Below, piece by piece: positions 45,852 through 55,144 of a stretch of DNA of 64,000 nt; position 1 is the first letter of the stretch, and the number at the start of each line of letters is the position of its first letter. The notes below the pieces were generated by a model, which saw only the letters and a program-made list of their open reading frames with translations, searched no databases and was not told where the DNA came from. The position numbers and the translations under genes are program-made. Source of the DNA: JAZOTM01 sp045657625 (GTDB lineage Bacteria > Bacillota > Clostridia > Lachnospirales > Lachnospiraceae); the NCBI GenBank assembly GCA_045657625.1, contig JAZOTM010000015.1, forward strand, positions 15,975 to 79,974, given 5' to 3'.

Positions 45852-48800
45852 TTATTCTTTGATGGCATCTTCCATCAAATCCCAATCCATGGTTTGGAAT
45901 CCTTTTTTCAGCTTTTCAAAGTTCTCCTGCAAGTGCTCCGGCATTGCATATTTATCCAATTCTTCCATAATCATTTCCACTGCGTCATAATCCATCTGTG
46001 GAACCAAATCCTTTAAAGCACTTTCTGCTTCTACCCAAACATCCTCCGGAAGTAAATCCTTCTCCGTTTCTTGTGTTTTCCCTAAAGGTGCCAGTTTTTC
46101 CATGAATGCTTTGTATTCTTCAAGTAATGGTTTATGATACAAGTCAATATATTCCAGTTCTTCTTTTTTGCCGGCTTCCTCCATGCGCTCTGACATCGAT
46201 GACAAATGTGCCGCACCAATAATACGAGCAGAAGTCTTTAAAGCATGCACCTTTACGGTGTACAAACGGAAATCCTTTTGTTCATAAGCATCTTCTATCA
46301 CCTGACAATTAGAAGCAATGGTATCATAAAACAGCTGCAAACTGCCCAAGAACAAGGTCATCCCACCGGAATTACGCACACCATCCTCCACAGAAATTTC
46401 CGGGATCTCCTGTATCCATTTCTTATCCTCCGGCAGTTCTGTCAAATCATTTAATTCCCGTGCTTCCGCCGGTTTTTGACTGACCTTATCTCCCAAATGA
46501 GACATAATGGTGCTTTCCAATGCCTTTGTATCAATTGGTTTTGCCAAATAACCATTGAATCCTCTTGCTTTATAATAAGTTTCCGCATCGGACATGGCAT
46601 TGGCTGTCAAAGCATATACCACCTGGTCTTTTCCATAAATTTCCCGTATCTTTTCTACGGTTTCAATGCCATCCATACCCGGCATCATATGATCCAATAA
46701 AATCACGTCAAAGGACTGTTCTTTCAATATTTCCAAACATTCCTCGCCACTGGTCACTGTCACGATTTCCATTTTTGTTGGCTTTAAAAGCCCACAAATA
46801 ACCGTCAAATTCATTTGGTTATCGTCAACGACAAGCACTCTGGCATCCGGTGCAATAAACTGAGGCACATACGGGCCTTGGGCCAGTATTTCATCTCGCT
46901 CCTTAAACTCACCCACCAATTCCGGATCCACAATTTTCTGTCGGAAGGTGAATAAAAACTCAGAGCCTTCTCCATAAACACTTTCGCACCATAAATTCCC
47001 GTTCATCAACTCTGCGAAACGTCTGGAAATATCTAGGCCCAAACCGGTTCCCTGAATACCACTATTGCGGTTTTCATCCAATCTTTCATAAGCGGTGAAA
47101 AGTTTTTCCAAATCTTCCGGTTTTACTCCTATTCCCGTATCTCGAACAGAAACTCTTAAATTACAGTAGTCTCCTTCTTTTTTCTCTACGGTAACCGTCA
47201 AGGTAAAGCCGCCGACTTCTGTGTATTTTACAGCATTCGTCAACAAATTTAATATGATTTGTTTTACCTTTCCGGCATCTCCATACAGCCGTTTTGGTAA
47301 AGTCTCATCCACGTTAACAGCAAAAGCCAAGTCTTTTTGTCCACTTCTGGAGCGAATCATAGTGACAATGGAACGCAACAAATCCACGGTGTCATAATCC
47401 TGTTCCACCAAATGCATCTTTCCGGATTCAATCTTGGAAATATCCAAAATATCATTAATCAAAGACAACAATGACTCCGATGCATTTTTGATATCCATGG
47501 CACAATTTACGACTGCCATAAAATAAGGCTTCGGCACCCCTTCCGCATCCTCACGTAATAAAATCTCATTCATCCCCAATATGGTATTAATTGGGGTACG
47601 AATTTCATGAGACATGTTCGCTAAAAATCTGGATTTTGCGGAATTTGCCCGCTCTGCTTCATCCTTTGCCTCTTCAATTTCCTGGTACTGTCTTCGAATG
47701 ACGGTCCAGGTCATAATTCTCCATACCACAAATCCGGCAAAGACTGCCAATAAGATCATCATCATGGCATTAAAACTTCGCAGTTCATATATACGAGGTT
47801 CCTTTTCTACCGTAAATGTTTTCTCATAAATAATACCCGTTGAAGTATTGTCTAAAATCTGCACATGCAGAATATACTCTCCATATTTTAGTCCCGTGTA
47901 TTCCAACGTAGATAACGTACTTCTTTGAGCTGTAATACCTTGGTCCGGGCCACCTTCCAAATATACATGCACCGTAGGATTAGACATGGTATAGTCCAAA
48001 ACTGCCGGTATAATTTGTAGACGTCCCTCTCCGGCAGGAATGGTATAACTTCCATCTTCCTCCGGATGAATCTCTTCGTCATTAAAGATGATACTACCAA
48101 CCCCAACCTGCACATCCACATGTCCCATAAAGTAATGGTTGATATTGACACAGCTCACTCCCGACATACCACATATGTAAAGATTTCCATCCTCATCAAT
48201 GGCATTGCTGGAGTTTACCACCGGTGTACTCGGCAAACCATTCGCCAACGTATACACTCGATAATCGGTAATGGAATCTTCTAGCATATCCTCTACCCTT
48301 ACTTGATACACCCCATAAGACGTCAATATCCAGGCACTTTCTGTCTGGTCCATAAAAATATCAAAATTATTGGTATAAGGGAATGTGCTTACAGTATAAA
48401 GTTCCTCATCTTTCACATACTGAATAGAATTGGACGTAATAATCCAATACAAGTCCCTTGCTTCATCTTTTTTTATTCGAACCACAACGTCGCTGGTTAA
48501 GCCATCTTCCTGATTCCAATGCGTAATTTCTGTGTCATCAATTAAGTACACACCATCTCCATCCGTACCAACACAAATCTCCCCATTATAGCCCTCAGTC
48601 ACAGTTAATACAACGGTGTTTTTCATACCGGAGGTGCTGTCATAACTACGTGTCACCACTCCATCTTGAATAACAGCCACGCCTCCATTGGTTCCCACCA
48701 ACAGTGAACCATCGGAGGCCACATCTGTACATCGAATTTCATTGCTTGGCAAACCATCTTCTTGGGTAAAACTAGTGATAGTGCCATCTGCCGCATAGCA

Positions 48801-50093
48801 AACCAACCCCAGGTTTTGGTCAAAGGTAGAAACCCACATATTTCCCTGCAAATCCACAGACAAATAACGCACCTTGGCATCCCCGACGTATGTGGTCAAT
48901 GCATTCTCTTTTTGCTGCCAATTGCTACCTAATACATATAACCCTTGATCCATGCCTATATATAAGTCTTCTTGGAAAAAACAGGTGGCATTTACAACTC
49001 CTTCTTCCATTCCGGCCTTTCCGGTAATATCTTGGAAGTTATTGGCCACAATCTTTACGATGCCCTTACGTGAAGAAGCTATCCAGATATTTCCCTGATA
49101 ATCTGCCGCTATCATCTCAATAGACTCATCCACCGGAAGATTGTCCAAAGTATAATATTGATTTTCCCATACATAGCCCACGACACTTTCTGAGGCTACC
49201 CAAAGTCGATCACACGCATAGACAATCCACTTTGTCTTACCTGCAGGCGCGATGGATATCCCTTCCATCGCTGTCACAGCACTTCCAAAATCACCATAAT
49301 AAAGCATATCTGACTGTGTTCCTAAGTATACCTTTCCGGCTTCTTCCGGATCCGGATAAATTGCTGTAATTCGTTCCGTTCCCAATTCTGCACTGGTATA
49401 AAAGGAGGAAATACCTTGATTTTCAATGGTAAATACATCCCCCACCTTTGTGAATCCATAAATAATTCCATCCACGCCGGTATACATAGTCAAAACACGC
49501 TCTTCTTGAATTCTGGAATCCTCCAGCACATGCAATTCCATATTCTCATCTACATAAGCAATTCCCGTTGTAGTTCCAATAAAAATATTTCCTTCTGCAT
49601 CCTCTGCAAAAGTACGAATAGAAGAAGATGGCAATCCATCCCTATATGTAAACTGGGTAATTCCATCTTTGGCTACACAAAGTACCCCATTATCGTTGGT
49701 TCCTACCCATATTCGACTCTGACTATCTTCAAACAACCCGCGTCCACTGGTTAACCCGGTGGATACATCCATGCGTTCAAAGTTTGTACCGTCATATCGT
49801 ATAATTCCGGCATAACTACCAATCCATAAATAGCCATCCCTAGTTCCTAAAATATAATTGGCTTCAGAGGTCGGCAAACCATTGGTCGCATCATATAATT
49901 TTGCGGTGTAACCAACCCCATTTATTTGATTCGAGGCTGCATAGCCGCCGCCCATTTCGATATTGTCCTCTTCCTCAGGAAATTGTAGTTTAACCTCTTC
50001 TCCGGAAGTGACATCTGCACACATAAACAAGGATGCTATTCCTAACACCCCTGCAAATAATAATCCTTTTACATACTTTCTCTCATTTTTCAT
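45852..50093 (-). CDS. Hybrid sensor histidine kinase with beta-propeller sensor, REC and HPt
   Basis: About 1413 residues from the ATG at 50093. A signal/anchor helix is followed by an extracellular propeller made of two-component-regulator propeller repeats ([33 protein letters not shown]) and a Y_Y_Y domain ([11 protein letters not shown]). One membrane helix and HisKA ([18 protein letters not shown]) come next, then HATPase, a receiver ([13 protein letters not shown]) and a C-terminal HPt ([14 protein letters not shown]). It resembles the Bacteroidetes hybrid glycan sensors but lacks their AraC output domain. Its downstream partner regulator is not in the window. Confidence 0.92.
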   Translation of the reverse strand: MKNERKYVKGLLFAGVLGIASLFMCADVTSGEEVKLQFPEEEDNIEMGGGYAASNQINGVGYTAKLYDATNGLPTSEANYILGTRDGYLWIGSYAGIIRYDGTNFERMDVSTGLTSGRGLFEDSQSRIWVGTNDNGVLCVAKDGITQFTYRDGLPSSSIRTFAEDAEGNIFIGTTTGIAYVDENMELHVLEDSRIQEERVLTMYTGVDGIIYGFTKVGDVFTIENQGISSFYTSAELGTERITAIYPDPEEAGKVYLGTQSDMLYYGDFGSAVTAMEGISIAPAGKTKWIVYACDRLWVASESVVGYVWENQYYTLDNLPVDESIEMIAADYQGNIWIASSRKGIVKIVANNFQDITGKAGMEEGVVNATCFFQEDLYIGMDQGLYVLGSNWQQKENALTTYVGDAKVRYLSVDLQGNMWVSTFDQNLGLVCYAADGTITSFTQEDGLPSNEIRCTDVASDGSLLVGTNGGVAVIQDGVVTRSYDSTSGMKNTVVLTVTEGYNGEICVGTDGDGVYLIDDTEITHWNQEDGLTSDVVVRIKKDEARDLYWIITSNSIQYVKDEELYTVSTFPYTNNFDIFMDQTESAWILTSYGVYQVRVEDMLEDSITDYRVYTLANGLPSTPVVNSSNAIDEDGNLYICGMSGVSCVNINHYFMGHVDVQVGVGSIIFNDEEIHPEEDGSYTIPAGEGRLQIIPAVLDYTMSNPTVHVYLEGGPDQGITAQRSTLSTLEYTGLKYGEYILHVQILDNTSTGIIYEKTFTVEKEPRIYELRSFNAMMMILLAVFAGFVVWRIMTWTVIRRQYQEIEEAKDEAERANSAKSRFLANMSHEIRTPINTILGMNEILLREDAEGVPKPYFMAVVNCAMDIKNASESLLSLINDILDISKIESGKMHLVEQDYDTVDLLRSIVTMIRSRSGQKDLAFAVNVDETLPKRLYGDAGKVKQIILNLLTNAVKYTEVGGFTLTVTVEKKEGDYCNLRVSVRDTGIGVKPEDLEKLFTAYERLDENRNSGIQGTGLGLDISRRFAELMNGNLWCESVYGEGSEFLFTFRQKIVDPELVGEFKERDEILAQGPYVPQFIAPDARVLVVDDNQMNLTVICGLLKPTKMEIVTVTSGEECLEILKEQSFDVILLDHMMPGMDGIETVEKIREIYGKDQVVYALTANAMSDAETYYKARGFNGYLAKPIDTKALESTIMSHLGDKVSQKPAEARELNDLTELPEDKKWIQEIPEISVEDGVRNSGGMTLFLGSLQLFYDTIASNCQVIEDAYEQKDFRLYTVKVHALKTSARIIGAAHLSSMSERMEEAGKKEELEYIDLYHKPLLEEYKAFMEKLAPLGKTQETEKDLLPEDVWVEAESALKDLVPQMDYDAVEMIMEELDKYAMPEHLQENFEKLKKGFQTMDWDLMEDAIKE

Positions 50094-50149
50094 ATGAATT
50101 CCATCCATTTATACGAATTCTTACTTACACAAAACCGGCAAAAATCTTT

Positions 50150-51379
50150 CTACATTTTTCCATCCAAACTTTTTCCGGTTTCGATATGGGAAAAATTCGG
50201 TAAATAATCACTGAGCAAATGAACAATGTCTTCCTTTTTACAATCTTCTCTTTCAAAGGCTTCATCCAGATTCTGAATCAATGCTGTCACTTTTTTTCGA
50301 TCCGGAATGGCTTTATCCTGAATCACACCAAGTGAATGATAAGTATCCAAATCTACCTGTTCTCCGTCTACATAGAATTCCTCATAGGCTTTTTCTCCAC
50401 TGGTATCTGAAGCACTGAAATGTACCGGATAGGGCATTCCTGCCTTCCATACCTTACTTTTCTCTATTGCTTCTTCATCCGAATGACAATACGCAATGTC
50501 ATATCCCATTTCTCGCAAAAGATCTTCTGCAATCTTATCAAATCCGGTCATTTGCTCTTCTGCAAGTTTCGGGAAGAAAATACCACGGTTTTCTCCCAAT
50601 ACTGCAGCCAGCATACAAATTTGACCGGATTCTCCGGGACTTACAAAGTACCGTTTTACGTCCATCGGTGCAGACAATGGCTGTTTCTTTTCTAAGCGTT
50701 CCATAAAGCCTGCCGGCAAAGAGCCATTACTAAAAGCTACATTTGCAAATCGCGCAGTTTTTACCGGAAACTTGTCACTATAGGAAAAAATCAAATCCTC
50801 CATAATACGCTTAGAAGCTCCCATAATATTCACCGGATTGGCCGCTTTATCCGTAGACACACAAAAATAGGCTTCGGGCGGATAACTCTCCAACAAATCC
50901 AAAAAAGTTTTGGCATGAATCACGTTATTCCGCAACAAAGCTTCCACACTATATATATCTTTTTCCGAACGCACATGTTTATGGGCACTAAAATTAGCCA
51001 CCAGGTCAAAACCCTTCTGTCCATTTTTTCTGAAATGATGCGTAAACATGCGGCGGAATGTTACACTGCTGTAATCCATCGGATATGGCAAATAAATTTC
51101 AGGAATACACTCACATAAAGTTGCGGATGATCGTAATGATCTGGTTAATTCCGTCAACCCATTTTCGTTGGTATCCACAACTACCAATTCTCCTGGATGA
51201 AAAGGTAAAATCTCTCGAATAAAAGAGGACCCAATAGAACCGGCTCCCCCGATTACCAGGAAAGATTTTCCTTCTATTTTTTTTCGCAATTCTTCTGCAT
51301 GATTGGTAACATCTAGGGCAAACATGGAGGTACTTCGTTTTGTCACATAGGTGTTTATAAATGTTTCCAGTTGTATCAT
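50150..51379 (-). CDS. UDP-GlcNAc 4,6-dehydratase-like SDR protein (CapD/FlaA1/LegB family)
   Basis: 409 residues. The nucleotide-binding motif is VIGGAGSIGSSFI (about 40-52). The catalytic block reads STDKAANPVNIMGASK, so the usual Tyr-x3-Lys is Met-x3-Lys, the Ser-Met-Lys form known from WbpM-type 4,6-dehydratases. It is the soluble form without membrane helices. It is the last gene of a nonulosonic acid-type cluster and may provide the 4-keto-6-deoxy sugar for legionaminic or related acids. The exact substrate is inferred. Confidence 0.82.
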   Translation of the reverse strand: MIQLETFINTYVTKRSTSMFALDVTNHAEELRKKIEGKSFLVIGGAGSIGSSFIREILPFHPGELVVVDTNENGLTELTRSLRSSATLCECIPEIYLPYPMDYSSVTFRRMFTHHFRKNGQKGFDLVANFSAHKHVRSEKDIYSVEALLRNNVIHAKTFLDLLESYPPEAYFCVSTDKAANPVNIMGASKRIMEDLIFSYSDKFPVKTARFANVAFSNGSLPAGFMERLEKKQPLSAPMDVKRYFVSPGESGQICMLAAVLGENRGIFFPKLAEEQMTGFDKIAEDLLREMGYDIAYCHSDEEAIEKSKVWKAGMPYPVHFSASDTSGEKAYEEFYVDGEQVDLDTYHSLGVIQDKAIPDRKKVTALIQNLDEAFEREDCKKEDIVHLLSDYLPNFSHIETGKSLDGKM

Positions 51380-51424
51380 ATTTTCGTCCTTTTCCCTATT
51401 GTTGTATCGCGTAACCGCTTTTGT

Positions 51425-52126
51425 TTATTTTTCCGACCGGATTAAAAATTCTGCATATTGAAAATCAAACTCTGTATCGATATCCACAGACCGTTCTTTC
51501 GGCATAATATATGCAAAGGCTCCCTCCCGGTAGAAAAAAGTATCTTCTTCAAAATCCTTCACTTTTGCAATATAAATGGCTCCATTCGGTCTATAATAGG
51601 TATCCTGCGCCTGTCTCTGCTTATTGCCCTTTTTTTCTATAAACCCATTGAGCGACTGTCCCGCGCCTAATTTTCCGCACCAACTGAGAGGATGCTCCAA
51701 TTCTGTAATGCTCACCACAAAGGATGCCTCTTTTTCCTCGTAAACTCCATAAGCCGCTGAAATATCAGAGGCTTTTCGCATAGGCGAGGTCGGTTGCAAT
51801 AAGCAGAAGGTATCAAAGATTTCCCCCATTTCCTGATAACCCCGCAAGACTTCCTTTACCATATCCCAGGAAGACGCTTGATCTGACGAAGTAGCTTCAC
51901 TACGTAAAAACGGAACTTCAGCTCCATATTTTTTTGCAATATTCGCATAGGTTTCAGAATCTGTCGACACCATCACTCGCTGAAAACAGTCGGATTCCAA
52001 TGCAGCCTCTATCGAGTAAGCCAATAAAGGCTTTCCATTCAACTCTTTGATATTTTTATCCACCAAGCCCTTCGAACCGGACCTAGCCGGAATAATCGCA
52101 ATATTTTTTCTATTTTTCGATGTCAT
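51425..52126 (-). CDS. Acylneuraminate cytidylyltransferase family protein (NeuA/LegF-like)
   Basis: 233 residues. The N-terminal nucleotide loop IIPARSGSKGLVDKNIKELNG and the later DTFCLLQPTSPMRKASDI are diagnostic of CMP-sialic acid synthetases and their legionaminic (LegF/PtmB) relatives. It activates a nonulosonic acid with CTP. It overlaps the NeuC-like gene by 17 bp. Confidence 0.88.
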   Translation of the reverse strand: MTSKNRKNIAIIPARSGSKGLVDKNIKELNGKPLLAYSIEAALESDCFQRVMVSTDSETYANIAKKYGAEVPFLRSEATSSDQASSWDMVKEVLRGYQEMGEIFDTFCLLQPTSPMRKASDISAAYGVYEEKEASFVVSITELEHPLSWCGKLGAGQSLNGFIEKKGNKQRQAQDTYYRPNGAIYIAKVKDFEEDTFFYREGAFAYIMPKERSVDIDTEFDFQYAEFLIRSEK

Positions 52127-53279
52127 AGAACTTCTTTTTTAAATCAATCCTCCCGTTTAAAACTGTCTCCCAACTTTTCTTTGCAATTTTTTCCGCTGCA
52201 TGTCCATCCCCATAAGGATTCTCTCCTGCAGCTCTCCATACTTCTCGGTCTGCCTGTAAAGCTTTCTTCATGGTTGCTACAATATCCTCTGTTTTATCAC
52301 TGCAATGGAAGACGCTTTTTGCTTGTATTCTGCCTCTTTGTCTATCCCCTATATCGACTGTAGGCACATAGAAAGCCGGTGCCTCCACGATACCGCTGGA
52401 AGAATTTCCAAGCACAAGTTCTGCATATCTCATTAGGGATAAATACCGTTTTACCCCCAAGGAGGCAAATACGTGCAAGTTCCCTATATCTTTTTCGGCA
52501 TTTTCGAAAAGTTCATTAATCTCTGCGCCACCTTGATCTGCATTCGATTTGGTTAAAAGAAACGTAAAGTCCGGAAATTCTTGAATTGCAGCCAAAAATT
52601 CCTTAACCATATTTTTTTCATTTCCCTTTTCCATCGTCACCGGATGATAGGTACATAAAATATAGTTGCAGTCAGCCAACCCAACGCTCTCTAACGCCTC
52701 TTCCTTTGTCATGGTAGCGACCTGTAAAATATTATCTATACTAGTCGAACCGTAGCAAAATACTCGATCCGGATGTTCTCCTAACTGAATTACCCGCTTT
52801 CGGCTGTTTTCACTGGTGGTAAAATGCAAATAACTCATCTTCGTAATCGAATGACGTATCCACTCATCTACCGCACCTTCCGTGGTATCTCCTCCGCTAA
52901 TATGAAAAATTGGGGTTCTGGTATTTCCTGCTGCAATTGCCACTGCCAGCATTTCATAACGGTCCCCCAAAAGTATCACTGCGTCATATTCTTTTTTCTG
53001 AAACACCTCCGTAAACTTTACCAAGGCCTCCCCTTGATTTCGCCCTATATCCAAAGCATCCTTGGAATCTACCGAAATCTCAATGCACGCATCTATACGC
53101 AGCCCGTCTTTTTTGATTTCTTCCACTGTGTTTCCATATTGATCACTTAAATGTGTCCCTGTTACCAGCAACTCTACTCTATGTTCTGCGGTTTCCTGCT
53201 TGCGCAACTCCCGAATCACAGGTGCAAGCAATCCATATTCTGCTCGCGTTGCTGTAACTACTGCTATTTTTCTCATCAT
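52110..53279 (-). CDS. neuC: UDP-GlcNAc 2-epimerase, hydrolysing (NeuC/LegG family)
   Basis: About 389 residues from the ATG at 53279 (53276 is also possible; the frame extends 19 codons upstream only from a TTG). It starts MMRKIAVVTATRAEYGLLAPV and contains LLGDRYEMLAVAIAA, HISGGDTTEGAVDEWIRHS and NSSSGIVEAPAF, all hallmarks of hydrolysing epimerases of the NeuC/NnaA/LegG type. The product would be ManNAc or a 6-deoxy diacetamido sugar, depending on the substrate. Confidence 0.9.
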   Translation of the reverse strand: MMRKIAVVTATRAEYGLLAPVIRELRKQETAEHRVELLVTGTHLSDQYGNTVEEIKKDGLRIDACIEISVDSKDALDIGRNQGEALVKFTEVFQKKEYDAVILLGDRYEMLAVAIAAGNTRTPIFHISGGDTTEGAVDEWIRHSITKMSYLHFTTSENSRKRVIQLGEHPDRVFCYGSTSIDNILQVATMTKEEALESVGLADCNYILCTYHPVTMEKGNEKNMVKEFLAAIQEFPDFTFLLTKSNADQGGAEINELFENAEKDIGNLHVFASLGVKRYLSLMRYAELVLGNSSSGIVEAPAFYVPTVDIGDRQRGRIQAKSVFHCSDKTEDIVATMKKALQADREVWRAAGENPYGDGHAAEKIAKKSWETVLNGRIDLKKKFYDIEK

Positions 53280-53339
53280 TTTATCAGTCCATCTTCCTTC
53301 ATTCGCGTAGTTATTCTGATTATGATTTCTTGCCAATTC

Positions 53340-53966
53340 TCACTTTACAATTCCATATACCCGATTATGATCTTTCACATTTCTTAAAACCGTACTATTG
53401 GCTCCTATCAACGCATCCTCTCCAATAGATACGCCTTGTATCACCGTAGTTCCTGCACCTATAAATGTAGATGCTCCAACCTTTACATCCCCACAAAGTA
53501 TGGTTCCAACTGAAATATGTGTAAAATCGCCTATGCAACACTCATGTTCTAAAATCGCACCGGTATTAACAATTCCCTGTTTTCCCACCTTTACCTCTGC
53601 GTTTAGAACTGCCTTTTTTCCTATAAAAGTCCCCTCTCCGATTTCTGCAAAGGCCGAGATTTCAGCGGACGGATCAGCAATAATCGGGAAGGAAAATCCA
53701 AGTTTTTTTGCCTTAGATACTAATTTTTTTCGTATGGAGCAATCCTCTAATGATCCAACAGTCACAAATGCATCTGTAAAACCCTGTTCCTTTAATTTTG
53801 GCAATGCCTCATCCGAACCAACCACTTCCATTCCCATCACTTTCGTTCCCACCGGAAGGAATGGATCTGTGATCACAATTTCTTCAAACTGATTCATTCT
53901 AATAGCTGCATCTAAAACAGATTTACAATGTCCTCCGCCACCTAATAAAACCAATTTTTTTCCCAT
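53340..53966 (-). CDS. NeuD/PglD-type sugar O/N-acetyltransferase
   Basis: 208 residues from the ATG at 53966 (AAGGGTG site). The N-terminal Rossmann-like part starts KLVLLGGGGHCKSVLDA. The C-terminal left-handed beta-helix has hexapeptide repeats such as GEGTFIGKKAVLNAEVKVG and IGAGTTVIQGVSIGED. It is of the NeuD/PglD/VioB group. In a nonulosonic acid cluster it would acetylate the sugar precursor or the finished acid. Confidence 0.88.
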   Translation of the reverse strand: MGKKLVLLGGGGHCKSVLDAAIRMNQFEEIVITDPFLPVGTKVMGMEVVGSDEALPKLKEQGFTDAFVTVGSLEDCSIRKKLVSKAKKLGFSFPIIADPSAEISAFAEIGEGTFIGKKAVLNAEVKVGKQGIVNTGAILEHECCIGDFTHISVGTILCGDVKVGASTFIGAGTTVIQGVSIGEDALIGANSTVLRNVKDHNRVYGIVK

Positions 53967-53976
53967 AGTTTCACCC

Positions 53977-55032
53977 TTATTCGCCAAATAATTTTTCCCG
54001 CATTTTTTCTAGTTCCGGCAATTGTCCCATATCCATCCAATCATTTTCATTTACCGGGAAAACAGCTACTTTACGCCCTTTTCCCATTTGTTGTTTTATA
54101 ATCTCCGGGAATCCAATGGAAACATTGTCTTCCACATCCTCCAATACTTCCGGTTCTACCACATAAATACCCGTATTGGTCAAAAATGACATCACCGGTT
54201 TCTCTTTCATCCCTTCAATCGTTCCATTTTTTCCCATGTCCACAATGCCATAAGGAATATGCAAATTTTTATATGCACACACCATAGTAATCACATTATG
54301 ACTTTCCTTATGGAATTTTAAAATGCTCTCATAATTAGAAGTCAACAGCGCATCACAGTTCGCAAAGAAGAACGTAGAATGCAATTTCCCCCGTAACAAG
54401 CTGAGACCTCCACCGGTTCCTAACGGTTCTTCTTCGTCATACCAGGAAATATCATAAGTATTGCTATTGTCATGAAAATATGCCTTCATTAATTCTCTTT
54501 TATAGTTAACAATCACGTGAAATTCATTGCAGTCATAACTCTGATATTCTTGCATAATCAATTCCACAATGGGTAAATCTCCAACCGGAATCAACGGTTT
54601 TGGAATTACACGGGTATATGGATCCAAACGTGTTCCTTTTCCTCCGGCATTAATCACTACCGGCACCTGCAGGGAAGGACGGTTTTTTCTGCGTTCCTCT
54701 CCCTTTTCTCCAGAATAAAGGTCCTTAATCTTGCCGCTTTTTCCAAGGATAGGGATTACAATATAATTTTTTTGATCATAAAGTTTTCTTGCTTCTTCTT
54801 TTTCAGAAGCCACACGAGGATTCTTATTTGCAGCTGTAAAGGCTGCATCTTCCAATTTTCCTCCCGCCAGCAGAAAACGACGAATATCTCCATCCGTCAA
54901 ACATCCGGTTAATTTTTCTTTTTCATTTACTAAAAAAATAATTCCACCGGCATTTTCATCCATTTTCCGCATTGCCTCTGCTATAGACACCTGATCCGAT
55001 ATAATAAATCTTTTTAATTCCCTTTTATCCAT
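53977..55032 (-). CDS. Sugar-1-phosphate nucleotidyltransferase with CBS domains (PtmE-like)
   Basis: 351 residues. Residues 1-115 form a CBS pair (AGGIIFLVNEKEKLTGCLTDGDIRRFL). The rest is a nucleotidyltransferase with VVINAGGKGTRLDPYTRVIPKPLIPVG and a product loop DEEEPLGTGGGL. This CBS-transferase fusion is known in legionaminic acid loci (PtmE), where it makes GDP-activated glucosamine. It is the first gene of the cluster, behind a GGGAG site, and favours legionaminic over sialic acid as the product. Confidence 0.86.
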   Translation of the reverse strand: MDKRELKRFIISDQVSIAEAMRKMDENAGGIIFLVNEKEKLTGCLTDGDIRRFLLAGGKLEDAAFTAANKNPRVASEKEEARKLYDQKNYIVIPILGKSGKIKDLYSGEKGEERRKNRPSLQVPVVINAGGKGTRLDPYTRVIPKPLIPVGDLPIVELIMQEYQSYDCNEFHVIVNYKRELMKAYFHDNSNTYDISWYDEEEPLGTGGGLSLLRGKLHSTFFFANCDALLTSNYESILKFHKESHNVITMVCAYKNLHIPYGIVDMGKNGTIEGMKEKPVMSFLTNTGIYVVEPEVLEDVEDNVSIGFPEIIKQQMGKGRKVAVFPVNENDWMDMGQLPELEKMREKLFGE

Positions 55033-55100
55033 ATGTCTCCCTCGCCGATTCTCATACGTCTCTTATAGGTCTATTTTATCAGACTTAGATAAGAAATAAA

Positions 55101-55136
55101 ATAAGCCTTACCAAGACTACTCTTGATAAGGCCTGT
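55101..55136 (-). terminator. Terminator after the esterase gene
   Basis: A 12-bp stem (GCCTTACCAAGA/TCTTGATAAGGC with one G-T pair) and a CTAC loop at 55105-55132, with a T-rich tail on the minus strand. It separates the esterase transcript from the nonulosonic acid cluster. Confidence 0.8.
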
Positions 55137-55144
55137 TTTACATT

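Noticed and set aside
45852..50093. A SusC/SusD-type polysaccharide utilisation locus beside the hybrid sensor
   Set aside because: No outer-membrane transporter or glycan-binding lipoprotein genes are present, and the organism is Gram-positive by all other signs.
53398..53892. A 164-codon plus-strand open frame
   Set aside because: It mirrors the hexapeptide repeats of the NeuD-like gene on the opposite strand and has no ribosome site.
50150..55032. A complete sialic acid biosynthesis operon
   Set aside because: There is no NeuB-type synthase, and the CBS-nucleotidyltransferase points to a legionaminic-type branch.
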